Below, piece by piece: positions 36,030 to 44,728 of a DNA stretch of 49,801 bases. Position numbers and translations under genes: made by a program. Numbering within the stretch: position 1 is the stretch's first letter; the number at the start of each line of letters is the position of its first letter. Origin of the DNA: Cytophagales bacterium (GTDB lineage Bacteria > Bacteroidota > Bacteroidia > Cytophagales > 172606-1); assembly GCA_030448185.1 (NCBI GenBank), contig JAUJNL010000030.1, positions 1-49,801 of the forward strand. Direction: 5' to 3'. The notes under the pieces were generated by a model that was not told the DNA's origin, searched no databases, and saw only the letters and a program-made list of their open reading frames with translations.

Positions 36030-37025
36030 TTACTGCACCATCAAGTTGCAGCCCCGGACATCAGAATTGTCGAACCGGCCCAGTACGCGGAACGTATCAG
36101 GGCCGGTAATGGCACCCAGATCCTGCGTTTCGATAAAAGCACAGGAGTCCACATTGGCCAGATCAATTACATTAATGCCTCCGCTGCGCAGGCTATTATT
36201 AATACAGAATGGGTCGTTGACATCCCGTAACAGGATCTTCATCGTAGGAGGCAGCCCAAAAATCCCTTCTCCGGAGGAATAAGCCTGCGAAAGCAGCTCC
36301 GTCATGCCATACTCTGAATGAACGGATTTCACCCCAAAACTACGGGTCAGTAACTGATGTACTTCCTCGCGTAGCAATTCCTGCCGACGACCTTTCATTC
36401 CCCCGGTTTCCATTATGGTTACATGTGATAAGTCTAGTCCGGGAAACTGTTCGGCCAGGTCCAGCAGGGCAAAAGTGACCCCGATCAATAAGGTTTTACG
36501 ATCTGAATTCCGCAGTTTCTGCAGTTTTGCTACTAATTCGTGTCTAATATGAAGAAAAAAACCTGATTCTACGGATTGGCTTTGTTGAATAAAATAGTCG
36601 GCCATATACACCAGCGACGACCCTTTTCGTTGGAGGTAAGATGGGAGCAGCGCCAGTATGTGCCAGTTGGTGAGGGAGCCGTATTGTTTTTCAAAAATAG
36701 TGCGGGCAACCTTCAGATAAAATCCCGGGTCATGTACATAATGACGGCTGGGAGTTTGCCCGGTAGTGCCGCTGCTTTCAAACATAACCTTAGCCGGCAC
36801 GTTACCCGTGATAACCGGATGGTGCTTGAAGAAACTAATCGGCAAAAAAGGAATCTGCTCCAGGGAAGTAACCTGATTGATGTCTTTCCGAAGGTATTGC
36901 AGATACGTATGGTAGATGGGATTGTGCTCAGCCTGGTAACCAAACAATGCCAATGCCTGGCGCTCAAAAGTATCCGGCGCGGTATCAAAAAGACTGGCTT
37001 TAAAGGAGTCTGAAAAAGAAGCCAC
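36030..37025 (-). CDS. LuxE/PaaK-type acyl-protein synthetase
   Basis: 331 residues. The AMP-forming loop FESSGTTGQTPSRHY and the conserved HILALLPSYLQRKGSSLVYM, GGMKGRRQEL and HSEYGMTELLSQAYS are LuxE-family signatures. LuxE activates a fatty acid as acyl-AMP and forms an acyl-protein in luciferase systems, but no luxAB/CD genes are here. A stand-alone copy in Bacteroidota probably activates another carboxylic acid. It converges on pdxJ. Confidence 0.85.
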   Translation of the reverse strand: MASFSDSFKASLFDTAPDTFERQALALFGYQAEHNPIYHTYLQYLRKDINQVTSLEQIPFLPISFFKHHPVITGNVPAKVMFESSGTTGQTPSRHYVHDPGFYLKVARTIFEKQYGSLTNWHILALLPSYLQRKGSSLVYMADYFIQQSQSVESGFFLHIRHELVAKLQKLRNSDRKTLLIGVTFALLDLAEQFPGLDLSHVTIMETGGMKGRRQELLREEVHQLLTRSFGVKSVHSEYGMTELLSQAYSSGEGIFGLPPTMKILLRDVNDPFCINNSLRSGGINVIDLANVDSCAFIETQDLGAITGPDTFRVLGRFDNSDVRGCNLMVQ

Positions 37026-37106
37026 TGATACGGAAAGTTTTATTGGCAGGTGAGTTAATCTAATTTCTTCAATATTGCGTAAATTGTACTATTATTCTAT
37101 ATTCTT

Positions 37107-37649
37107 ATGAAGAGAAGTATGTATACGGCAACCCTGCTGTTTGCCGGCTTGTTATTGTTGGCGGTCTCCTGTGAACCGCCTTCTTTTTCTCCGACGCCTT
37201 CTATTTCGTTCCGGGAGATTAAACAATCTAGTGTGCTTAACCCCAATTCAAATCCTCCCAGCTATACTGATGAGCTGATTTTAAGAATCGATTTTAAAGA
37301 TGGGGACGGGAATTTAGGTCTGGGTCCGGATGAAAATCCGCTTCAGAACAATTATAAGCTAACTTATTTTAAGAAACTGAATGGCAAATTTGTGCCGGTA
37401 GTATTCCCTAATTCTGCTCCTAATCCAGTGTATAACCGGTTTCCAACGCTGCGGACTGATGGAAAAGCAGGGCCCATTGAAGGTACGCTTGACCTTTTGT
37501 TCACTATTGTGCCGCCTCCTGATTTTACAAACCCTTTGTATGTGTATCCTAACGACACGTTAAGGTTTGAAGTACAGATATGGGACAGAGACATGAATGC
37601 GAGTAACACGGTAACCTCTTCTGAAGTAGTTGTCCTAAAGAGAAGATAG
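37107..37649 (+). CDS. Lipoprotein of unknown function
   Basis: 180 residues. The N terminus MKRSMYTATLLFAGLLLLAVSC is a lipoprotein signal peptide with lipobox cysteine at residue 22. The mature part reads as beta-rich (SYTDELILRIDFKDGDGNLGLG; LYVYPNDTLRFEVQIWDRDMNASN), with a DGDGNLG motif resembling a calcium-binding loop. It is usual for small Bacteroidota surface lipoproteins. It starts 80 bases from the divergent LuxE-like gene. No partner is apparent. Confidence 0.8.
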   Translation: MKRSMYTATLLFAGLLLLAVSCEPPSFSPTPSISFREIKQSSVLNPNSNPPSYTDELILRIDFKDGDGNLGLGPDENPLQNNYKLTYFKKLNGKFVPVVFPNSAPNPVYNRFPTLRTDGKAGPIEGTLDLLFTIVPPPDFTNPLYVYPNDTLRFEVQIWDRDMNASNTVTSSEVVVLKRR

Positions 37650-37714
37650 GTGGGTCACTAGAATTAGTTGATACCATTTTTTGTCCTTCCCGGAAGGAAG
37701 TTTCGATGTTCCTC

Positions 37715-37790
37715 CGCATTTAGCTTCGCTAAGATAGTTGTAATGCGGAACAACTTTCTGGACTGAACTGCATTTTGTCGTACACCCCAT
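37715..37790 (+). repeat. Dispersed palindromic repeat, copy D
   Basis: TCCGCATTTAGCTTCGCT, a short AAGATAGTTGTAATGCGGA arm, then CTGCATTTTGTCGTACACCC, shared with copy C. It fills the gap between the lipoprotein and the phosphatase gene. Confidence 0.6.
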
Positions 37791-37812
37791 TTCAAGTATC
37801 AGTATGCCCGTC

Positions 37813-38151
37813 TCAGAAATTGATATCCAGCAAAACAGATAGTTTCGCTTTCAGTATCCCAATCAGCTCCGGATCATTAAATGCGTAGCTGTCTTCAATA
37901 TCAAGCATCATTATTGTTTTTCCGGCTACCACTGGCGAAAATTTAGCCCGGATCATTTCCTTGTGCTTCCGTTCCATCACGATGATATAATCCGCCCAGC
38001 TGATTAATTTCTGGGATAATTTAACCCTGGCCTTTTCACTGGTGCCGGCTGACCTGGCATTATAAGACGGATGGTTACGGAAAAGCAATTCCGCAGTCGG
38101 GCTTCGCCATTGATTGCGGCTACAAACGAACAGCAAATTCTCTTTAGTCAT
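37813..38151 (-). CDS. Small protein-tyrosine-phosphatase-like protein (COG4551 type)
   Basis: The frame is open from 38244, but ATG 38151 (MTKENLLFVCSRNQWRSPTA) gives 112 residues, the size of this subfamily. The P-loop is CSRNQWRS, a CX5R motif that differs from the CxGNxCRS of classical low-molecular-weight phosphatases. Further matches are ARSAGTSEKARV and WADYIIVMERKH; DIEDSYAFNDPEL carries the general acid aspartate region. Dephosphorylation of a protein or small molecule is inferred. It is the last gene of the minus-strand isomerase cluster. Confidence 0.82.
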   Translation of the reverse strand: MTKENLLFVCSRNQWRSPTAELLFRNHPSYNARSAGTSEKARVKLSQKLISWADYIIVMERKHKEMIRAKFSPVVAGKTIMMLDIEDSYAFNDPELIGILKAKLSVLLDINF

Positions 38152-38261
38152 TACGACATTTTTATATTCACCCGTCTGATCATCACTGACCCTGGTAAAA
38201 ACACCAATGCCGTTAACCATCCCAGACGGGGTAACTAACGGCATCGGCTGGTGTATTGAAA

Positions 38262-39596
38262 CTATTGCATTCCGCTCAGAATGCGGCAGAAGGAGAAATC
38301 TTCATCAATTTCAATAAAAACCTCTTCTTTCGCTTTCACAAACCAGTCATTCAAAGCCCGGGCCCTCTTCTCATTCAGCGCCGCTTCGTAGATTTTCTGC
38401 CAGTCGTCCTTCAGGTTAGCCTGATGGGGCGCAATCTTGGTTTTGTAGTAGAGAATACGCATGGCACTTTTACCGTCATCCGTACGGTACACGATGGGCT
38501 TGCTGACCGTACCCACCTGCATGGTGTCAATGGCAAAATACACGCCGGGTTCCAGATTGTCGGTGAAAATACGGGTACTGCCCGTGTTTACGTCGGAAAT
38601 CATACCACCACTGGGAGCCGTTGCTTTATCCTCGGAATGCAGTTTGGCCGCTTTTTCAAACGTAATACTGTCGTTTACAATCAACGTACGGAGGCTGTCC
38701 AGGGTCCGTTCCACCTCCTGCAGGTCTACGGCACTGTAATTGGGACGCAGCAGAATATGGCGGGCCTGATACTCGTCTCCCCGGCGCTCTACCAGCTGAA
38801 TCACGTGAAAACCAAATTCCGATTCGATCACTGGCGAAATTTCTCCTTTTTTCAATTTAAAAGCGGCTGCTTCAAATTCAGGTACCATTTCACCTCGTTT
38901 AGACATTTGCAGCAGGCCGCCTTCCTGGGCCGAGCCATCGGCGGAAAATTGCTTGGCCAGGGCGGCAAAGTCCTCTCCTTTCAGGGCGCGGTCCCGGATC
39001 TGGTTTAACCGGGCTCTCACTTCTTCTTTCTGCTCCTTACCTACTTTGGCAATTTTTACAATCTGCCCCACTTCTACCTCTGTCGGGAAGTAAGGGATAC
39101 TGTCTTTGGGTAAATTATTATAGAATTTCTTGACTTCGCTGGGCGTGATCTTGATGGTACCCGTGATGGTTTCTCGCATTTTTTGTGACAGGAGTTGCTC
39201 ACGTAACTGCTTGCGCAATTCGGATTTAAGCGTCTCTATACTTTTGCCGTATGCTTCCATCAGTTTCTCGGGAGATCCGAACTGCGTACGCACCATATAA
39301 TCCATCCGGCGGTCAAGCTGGGCTTCTACCTCTTTGTCATCTACGGTTACTGAGTCAATTTCGGCTTTGGCTACCAGCACTTTCTGCACCACCAGGTTTT
39401 GTAATGCCTGACAGCGGTCAGCGCCCTTCATGCCATTGGCTATCATATCTTCGTACAGAGCCTCCACTTCGGATTGCAGCACGATATAGTTATCTACTTT
39501 TGAGACAATCCGGTCAATGGATTTGCCCTGCCCCCAAGCGGTCATCGTGAGTAAACCGGAGAAGAGTAGTCCTAAAAAGTTTTTAAAAAATTTCAT
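38262..39596 (-). CDS. surA: SurA-type periplasmic peptidyl-prolyl isomerase
   Basis: 444 residues. Signal peptide MKFFKNFLGLLFSGLLTMTAWG; N-terminal SurA chaperone helices (ENLVVQ-type region near SIDRIVSKVDNYIVLQSEV) with RMDYMVRTQFGSPEKLMEAYG; then two parvulin domains. The first (about 175-275) contains LAKQFSADGSAQEGGLLQMS and GFHVIQLVERRG. The second contains YQARHILLRPNYSAVDLQEV and PSGGMISDV. It chaperones outer-membrane proteins. It is the third of three isomerase genes on this strand, 90 bases after the lipoprotein one. Confidence 0.92.
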   Translation of the reverse strand: MKFFKNFLGLLFSGLLTMTAWGQGKSIDRIVSKVDNYIVLQSEVEALYEDMIANGMKGADRCQALQNLVVQKVLVAKAEIDSVTVDDKEVEAQLDRRMDYMVRTQFGSPEKLMEAYGKSIETLKSELRKQLREQLLSQKMRETITGTIKITPSEVKKFYNNLPKDSIPYFPTEVEVGQIVKIAKVGKEQKEEVRARLNQIRDRALKGEDFAALAKQFSADGSAQEGGLLQMSKRGEMVPEFEAAAFKLKKGEISPVIESEFGFHVIQLVERRGDEYQARHILLRPNYSAVDLQEVERTLDSLRTLIVNDSITFEKAAKLHSEDKATAPSGGMISDVNTGSTRIFTDNLEPGVYFAIDTMQVGTVSKPIVYRTDDGKSAMRILYYKTKIAPHQANLKDDWQKIYEAALNEKRARALNDWFVKAKEEVFIEIDEDFSFCRILSGMQ

Positions 39597-39686
39597 TCAG
39601 GTTGGAATTTTTGAGTAAATGAGTCGGATGGGTGATTGTCGTATTGCCTGATCGGGCACGTTTCTAGCCAGCGGTTTAGTCTGATT

Positions 39687-40553
39687 TTATTTAGCAGTAT
39701 ACATTTTAAATTTATTCGCACTACGGGCTTCCTCATAGATCTTTTTTTCCAGATTCTGCATCAGCGCCAGTCGCCTTTTGGTCAGAATTACCCCTCTGAT
39801 CTGGTCTTTAACAAACGAAAAAGGGGCCGCCTGATTAGCTGGTTTAAAATCACGGATGAACAGCCAGTATCCGTTTTGCCCGTCAGAAGTTTCGGCAAAA
39901 TAATCTTTCTGCAAAAACTGGGCCTTATTAGCAGTTTCCCGGTAAGGCGTATTATTAATTAATGTTTCCAGCGTCACCCAAAGCGTATCGTCCAGCTGAT
40001 ACGCTTGCGCGAAGCGGTAACAGTAGGATGTCAGTTCCCGACGGTCCGGTTCTTTATCGGAACGGAACAGGGCTTTTGCCCGGTCTTGCTTAGGAGCATC
40101 TTTGGGCAGGGCCAGCATTTTACCCTGCACGATATTCTGTTTAAGCGTAAAGTTAGCCAGATTTTGCCCATAATACGTCTGCATTTCCTGATTAGTCACG
40201 ATGCTGTCCAAATGCTGCTTCACGTATTGCTTCTCAAACTCGTACATTAATAGGGCATTGCGGTACTCCTGCATTTTCTGCTCAATTTCCTCATTATCTA
40301 CTTTTACTTCTTTGGCAGCCCGGTCCAGCAGCAACTGTTTCCGGACCCAACCATCTACGTACCGGCTTACCAGCAGGGTACTGTCAGTAGCCGAAGCCCC
40401 TTTAGGGACCATGTCAGCAACTTCCGAATGATAAAGCAGTTTCTCCCCTACCTGCGCAACGGGCTTTTCATTATCCAGTTCCCTATCATGCCCACTTTTA
40501 CGGCAGCCTGCTGCCATAAGTAATACTACTAAACAAAGAATCCGGTAAAGCAC
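39687..40553 (-). CDS. SurA-like peptidyl-prolyl isomerase lipoprotein
   Basis: 288 residues. LYRILCLVVLLMAAGC is a lipoprotein signal with lipobox. VAQVGEKLLYHSEVADMVPKG and YVDGWVRKQLLLDRAAKE give the SurA N-domain pattern. The parvulin domain itself is not well marked; the C-terminal part (AAPFSFVKDQIRGVILTKRRLALMQNLEKKIYEEA) is the returning helix of the fold. It sits between the two clear isomerases, so a chaperone-like partner role in outer-membrane protein folding is likely. Confidence 0.8.
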   Translation of the reverse strand: MLYRILCLVVLLMAAGCRKSGHDRELDNEKPVAQVGEKLLYHSEVADMVPKGASATDSTLLVSRYVDGWVRKQLLLDRAAKEVKVDNEEIEQKMQEYRNALLMYEFEKQYVKQHLDSIVTNQEMQTYYGQNLANFTLKQNIVQGKMLALPKDAPKQDRAKALFRSDKEPDRRELTSYCYRFAQAYQLDDTLWVTLETLINNTPYRETANKAQFLQKDYFAETSDGQNGYWLFIRDFKPANQAAPFSFVKDQIRGVILTKRRLALMQNLEKKIYEEARSANKFKMYTAK

Positions 40554-40656
40554 AATCAGTATCTGATTTTTAAGGTACCGTAAAAAAATGGGAAAGACTA
40601 CAGTGTATGGCTAAGCCGCTGTAGTCAATCTATATTCATGAATAGGTAGTTTCAGC

Positions 40657-42954
40657 TTACAGACCGCCCTTCAGCATGGCTTGTACTTCGGGCTCATTGA
40701 GCACTACCGGATATTTCTGCCGCAGGCTGTCTAACCACTGCTTCTCCAGAAAATTCTGGTAATCAGAAATGACCGCCCCGCGTGATTCCTCAAATGTTCT
40801 GGGCCGGGGAGCTTCCACTGATTTTATCTCAATGTAAACTTTGCGTCCATTTTCTTCGAGCGTATAATTACCCGCCTTCCAGGCTACCTGATCGATAAAA
40901 GGATCGTCTCCTTTCTGAAAGGCGCCTTCGGTAATTTCCAGGTTTAATGGTTTACGGGCATTCATCAATCGCTCAATGGCAGTTTTATCCGTAGAGGAAA
41001 GCGTCATCGTCACCCGGGCATTTTTACGCATTTCAGTTTTAGAAACCGGCTTATAACGGCCGGCATCACGGATGCTGACCCGCGTAATATCGAGGCCATT
41101 ACTCGTTAAGTATTCCGCTACCGCCTGCGCTCTTTTTCCCGAAACGCCTTCTTTCTCCCGCGGATCGGCATAACCGGCTACCTCCACCTGCAAGGATTTA
41201 TCCAACTTCATGGACCTTACCAGCCGGTCCAGCTGAGCCCGCTGTACTGAATCCAGGTTGCTCCGATCTTTACCATAATTAAATTCGGCAAAACTGGCAT
41301 TAGGCACCGGATAGACATTTTTCTTCAACAACTCTTTTACTTCCGCCAGTATATTTTCATCGGCAGCATTGTATACAGAGGCAACTACCCGCTGTCCCCA
41401 CTGGTATTTGCTGCGGTTCGCGTCAAAGAATGCCCGGTAACCGGCACTATCAGCCAGCGACTTGGACCACACCCGCTCTTCCATGCGCCCAAACAGGAGT
41501 ATACCATCATGGTACTCTTTTACCAGGTAGCGGTACTCGGGATGCTTTTCTTCCAGATGGGTCTTTTCGTATTCCCACAGTGACTCATCTACGTAGTCAT
41601 TATACAACAATTGCATGTAGTAGGATGCTGTCAGGCCTGGCTTTGCCTGTTGGTTGGCCTGCACATATTCAAAAAAGTTTTTGATCGTGTAAGGCTTGCC
41701 ATTAATAGAAAATAGGGTCTTTTCCAGCGACTTATCGGGTGCAAATCTCCAGTTCCCCAGCTGCAGGGAATCGGTTGCTTTAGAAAAAGCCAGCTTACGG
41801 GCCGCTTCATCTTCAGCCAGCTTGTTTTCCTTACGGAGCCGCTGCAGGAAGACTTTACGGTTCAGTTCGGAACGCGAATCCTTGGTAACTTTTTGTTTTA
41901 AAGTAGGTTCCAGTTCCTCAAACGGTTCTATGCCTTTTTTCTCGATCAGCTTAATGATATGCCAGCCGTAAGGAGTCAGCACCGGCGCCGAAATCGCACC
42001 CGGACTATTGAGGGCAAAAGCGGCATCTTCAAAAGCAGGAATCATATTACCGGTACCAAAGGGAGGCAACACCCCACCTTTGCTACGCGAAGAACCATCC
42101 TCCGAAAACTGACTGCAGAGCTGATCCCAGTTTTCGCCCTTCTGCAACCGCCGGTAGATTTCATCAATTTTGCCCTTGGCCGCTTTGGCGTCATCCTCCG
42201 GCACTTCGGGATTGGTGCGCACCATAATGTGGGCTACTTGTACTTTACCCCGCGAAGGGCGGCGGTCCATTACCTTAATCAGGTGATAGCCAAAGTTGGT
42301 CCGGACCGGATTTGAAATACTGCCCTTAGAGGTCTGATAAGCGGCTTTTTCGAATGGATACACCATCTGCATAGCCGAGAACCAGCCCAGGTCACCCCCA
42401 TTCTGCCTGGCTGAAGGGTCCTGGGAATGTTGGCGGGCCAATGCTTCAAAGTCTTGCCCAGCGGCGGCCTGCTGGCGCAGTTCCGTAATTCGGGTAAATG
42501 CTTTTAAGGTATCTTCCGGATTGGCATCTTTAGGCAGGTTAATGAGCAAATGCGAGGCGTGAATTTCTTCCTTCATGTGCGCATACGCTTCTTTCACCAG
42601 TGCCTGGGTGATGGTACTATCTACCAGATAAGGTTCTGCCAGCTGCTCTTTGTAACCGGCCAGTTCTTCACGGAAAGAGGCAGCCGTATCTAAGCCCATG
42701 CTTTCGGCTTCTTTCACCTTCAACCGGAAGTTGATATAGAGGTCTAAATATTCACGCAGACTTTTTTCCTTGTTGGTACTATCCTGAGGTGGATTTTTCT
42801 CATACACATACTTAAACTCTGAGCGGTAAACCGGATCTGGGCCGATAGTAGCAATTACTGGGTCAGCAACTGGTTGGACGGAAGCAGTCTTACTGGTTTT
42901 GCAACCAGCTAATAGCAGAGGAACTCCTACCGCAATGGCGGCAATCTTATTCAT
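40657..42954 (-). CDS. Double-parvulin prolyl isomerase lipoprotein with embedded OmpA-like domain
   Basis: I start at 42954 (MNKIAAIAVGVPLLLAGC, lipobox), not the open-frame limit at 43035. It has 765 residues. Two parvulin domains come first (EEIHASHLLINLPKD...GYHLIKVMDR and VQVAHIMVRTNPEVP...GWHIIKLIEKKG). In the C-terminal third lies an OmpA-like stretch (LQVEVAGYADPREKEGVSGK, then RAQAVAEYLTSNGLDITRVS and NARVTMTL). That OmpA pattern binds peptidoglycan in other proteins, so the chaperone may be wall-anchored. It is first in the minus-strand cluster; the 404 bases upstream (42955-43358) show no gene I can support. Confidence 0.88.
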   Translation of the reverse strand: MNKIAAIAVGVPLLLAGCKTSKTASVQPVADPVIATIGPDPVYRSEFKYVYEKNPPQDSTNKEKSLREYLDLYINFRLKVKEAESMGLDTAASFREELAGYKEQLAEPYLVDSTITQALVKEAYAHMKEEIHASHLLINLPKDANPEDTLKAFTRITELRQQAAAGQDFEALARQHSQDPSARQNGGDLGWFSAMQMVYPFEKAAYQTSKGSISNPVRTNFGYHLIKVMDRRPSRGKVQVAHIMVRTNPEVPEDDAKAAKGKIDEIYRRLQKGENWDQLCSQFSEDGSSRSKGGVLPPFGTGNMIPAFEDAAFALNSPGAISAPVLTPYGWHIIKLIEKKGIEPFEELEPTLKQKVTKDSRSELNRKVFLQRLRKENKLAEDEAARKLAFSKATDSLQLGNWRFAPDKSLEKTLFSINGKPYTIKNFFEYVQANQQAKPGLTASYYMQLLYNDYVDESLWEYEKTHLEEKHPEYRYLVKEYHDGILLFGRMEERVWSKSLADSAGYRAFFDANRSKYQWGQRVVASVYNAADENILAEVKELLKKNVYPVPNASFAEFNYGKDRSNLDSVQRAQLDRLVRSMKLDKSLQVEVAGYADPREKEGVSGKRAQAVAEYLTSNGLDITRVSIRDAGRYKPVSKTEMRKNARVTMTLSSTDKTAIERLMNARKPLNLEITEGAFQKGDDPFIDQVAWKAGNYTLEENGRKVYIEIKSVEAPRPRTFEESRGAVISDYQNFLEKQWLDSLRQKYPVVLNEPEVQAMLKGGL

Positions 42955-43358
42955 ACGTAAAAACCGGGCTGGATAATATGGGAAACGTAACTGATTTCGA
43001 TTTTTTTGTAACGGCTCCTGGATTACTGATACCAAGCTGCGTCATTTTTTAAGTTGTAGTGAGGCATCAGGCTATTCGCAAACCAACATCACCGGAAGCA
43101 GGAGCTACCACAATGTTGGGGAAGATTTTCACGGAAAATTATCACCTTTTGGGTCAGTTATAAATGGGTGTATTCACGCAAATGCCTCTACAGTTACATT
43201 TTGACCTTACGTATGGGTGCATCTTGGGAATAGTAGAGATTAAACGCGGCCGGGTGTTGAAAAAGTATGTTTTGTTTGTTTTTGATGGGTTACTACTAAA
43301 GAAAAGATGGGAAAAACCCGCCCCTTATTTTACCATAGCTGATTTATTCTCATTTTAA

Positions 43359-43792
43359 TTAAAAAGCGTAGGTGGACCGACCAAAGTCTTTGTGCAAACG
43401 CCAAGTACTTGAGTTGTCATTGTGCTCCACTTCAACCTTATCCATCAATTTTTTTTACCAGCATTAGGCCAACACCCATTTTTTCCCGTCGCGTACAATT
43501 TGCTTAAATGTTTAAAGCCGGTAATTTCTAAGGTCAAAGAAGTTGGTACTGCGGTCTATAATTTCAAACGTGACACTATCTTTATTATTGCGGATGCTCA
43601 ACTCAATGGCGTTCCGACTGTTGCACTGATGCGAATGAATGATTAAATTACTGAAAAACTTCATCCACGGCCAGTACCATCTGGTTAATTTCTAATCTCG
43701 GAGAGAGCATAATTACGGAGCACCCTGTAACGAGAAATCCCGGATTCCTTTCAGGTTCTCCTTGAGCAATAAAATTTATAATAATGAATCAT
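43359..43792 (-). pseudogene. RsbW-like serine kinase / anti-sigma factor, frameshifted
   Basis: ATG 43792 begins IHYYKFYCS, then KENLKGIRDFSLQG. Across small indels come NYALSEI, INQMVLAVDEVFSNLIIHSH (ATP-binding N box), NAIELSIRNNKDSVTFEIID, FDLRNYRL, GVGLMLVKKLMDKVEVEHND (G box) and WRLHKDFGRSTYAF, stop at 43359. This is the GHKL kinase of partner-switching modules. It follows the STAS gene with no gap. I count at least four frame changes, so it is broken or poorly read. Confidence 0.65.
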
Positions 43793-44138
43793 TTACAAAT
43801 AACTTCGCCTCCTTTTCTGATACATTGTGATAGTAAGTAACTGATCCAGACCCAGTAGCTGAACACGTTCAGCACCTTGTCACTTAACCCAAATAGGGTA
43901 CCAGTGAAGTTTGATTATTGTCAAACTCTTGTAGATGGGACATAAACACCCCTAATCCAGCAGACGATATATATCCAAATGGGTACAATCCACCATCAAA
44001 ATTTTTCTTGTCTTTTTGAAACCGCTTTCAATTGCCTGATCCAGTAAAAATTGAAGAACTGGCATCCAAATCACCATTTATTAAAATTATACTCAGTTCG
44101 TCTTCGTGAATGGTGCTGATTTCTGTATTCGATCGGAA
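43793..44138 (-). pseudogene. STAS-domain anti-anti-sigma factor, frameshifted
   Basis: EISTIHEDELSIILINGDLD, then ASSSI and LLDQAIESGFKKTRKILMVD, followed across slips by LDYISSAGLGVFMSHLQEF (the second serine is the usual phosphoacceptor), LVLFGLSDKVLNVF and LLGLDQLLTI. The start codon is not clear; 44138 is approximate. Together with the next gene it forms the RsbV/RsbW-type pair: the kinase phosphorylates the STAS protein and releases or binds a regulator. No sigma factor or PP2C phosphatase is in the window. Confidence 0.65.
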
Positions 44139-44359
44139 TACGCTAGTGAAAAGATGGTTACGCAAAGTTAATAAATATTATAAGGAAAATTTCTATTCCA
44201 TCGGCGCCACGATGTTAATATCTGATATTCAGTTAGTTAATAAAGCTATAAATAATTTATAAAGCAACTATTTATAAAGTTTTTACCTTGAAGCCCTCAT
44301 TGCCAGGAATTGAGTGACGCTGGCATCGGTCCGTTTCAGTAACCATCCCGAGTCCGGAC

Positions 44360-44599
44360 TTAAATGGGGCGCAAGATCGAAAGCCCAGCTAACGGTACCG
44401 GGTCATACCCACTGCCGCCCCACGGATGACAGCGGCTATGCGTCTGGCAGCCAGCCAGGTCCCTCGGAAGACATTATATTTTTGCACTGCTTCCGCACCG
44501 TATTATGAACAGGAAGGCGTGAAACGGCAACTGGACGGAAACCAGGGAGAAATCTAATTGATAGAAGCGGATAAGACCAAGTATTATTTTTCGTCCCAT
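44360..44599 (-). pseudogene. yidD: YidD-like membrane protein insertion factor, frameshifted
   Basis: ATG 44599 gives MGRKIILGLIRFYQ, the YidD N terminus. After frame changes the C-terminal signature CHPWGGSGYDPVP is intact at about 44390-44430. YidD is an ~80-residue amphipathic protein that aids membrane-protein insertion with YidC. The middle is garbled by two or three single-base slips. It diverges from the BamA-like pseudogene. Confidence 0.65.
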
Positions 44600-44728
44600 A
44601 TATTTTTAAAAGCTTGCGCGGATCCCAGCAATTGGGTATAATGCTTTTAATTCGATAAAAATTCTTAAATTAGTTTTCTTAAAAAAGAAATTTTTGTACA
44701 GTCTTCCGCCGTTGGCTGCTCCCCGAAA

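Noticed and set aside
38256..39008. 250-codon open frame on the plus strand
   Set aside because: It lies wholly antisense to surA, whose protein has clear family motifs; composition is that of a shadow frame.
43164..43358. 64-codon plus-strand frame
   Set aside because: No signal, start context or family, and it ends where the minus-strand RsbW-like remnant begins; likely chance.
44314..44508. 64-codon plus-strand frame
   Set aside because: It is antisense to the yidD remnant, whose CHPWGGSGYDPVP signature is on the other strand.
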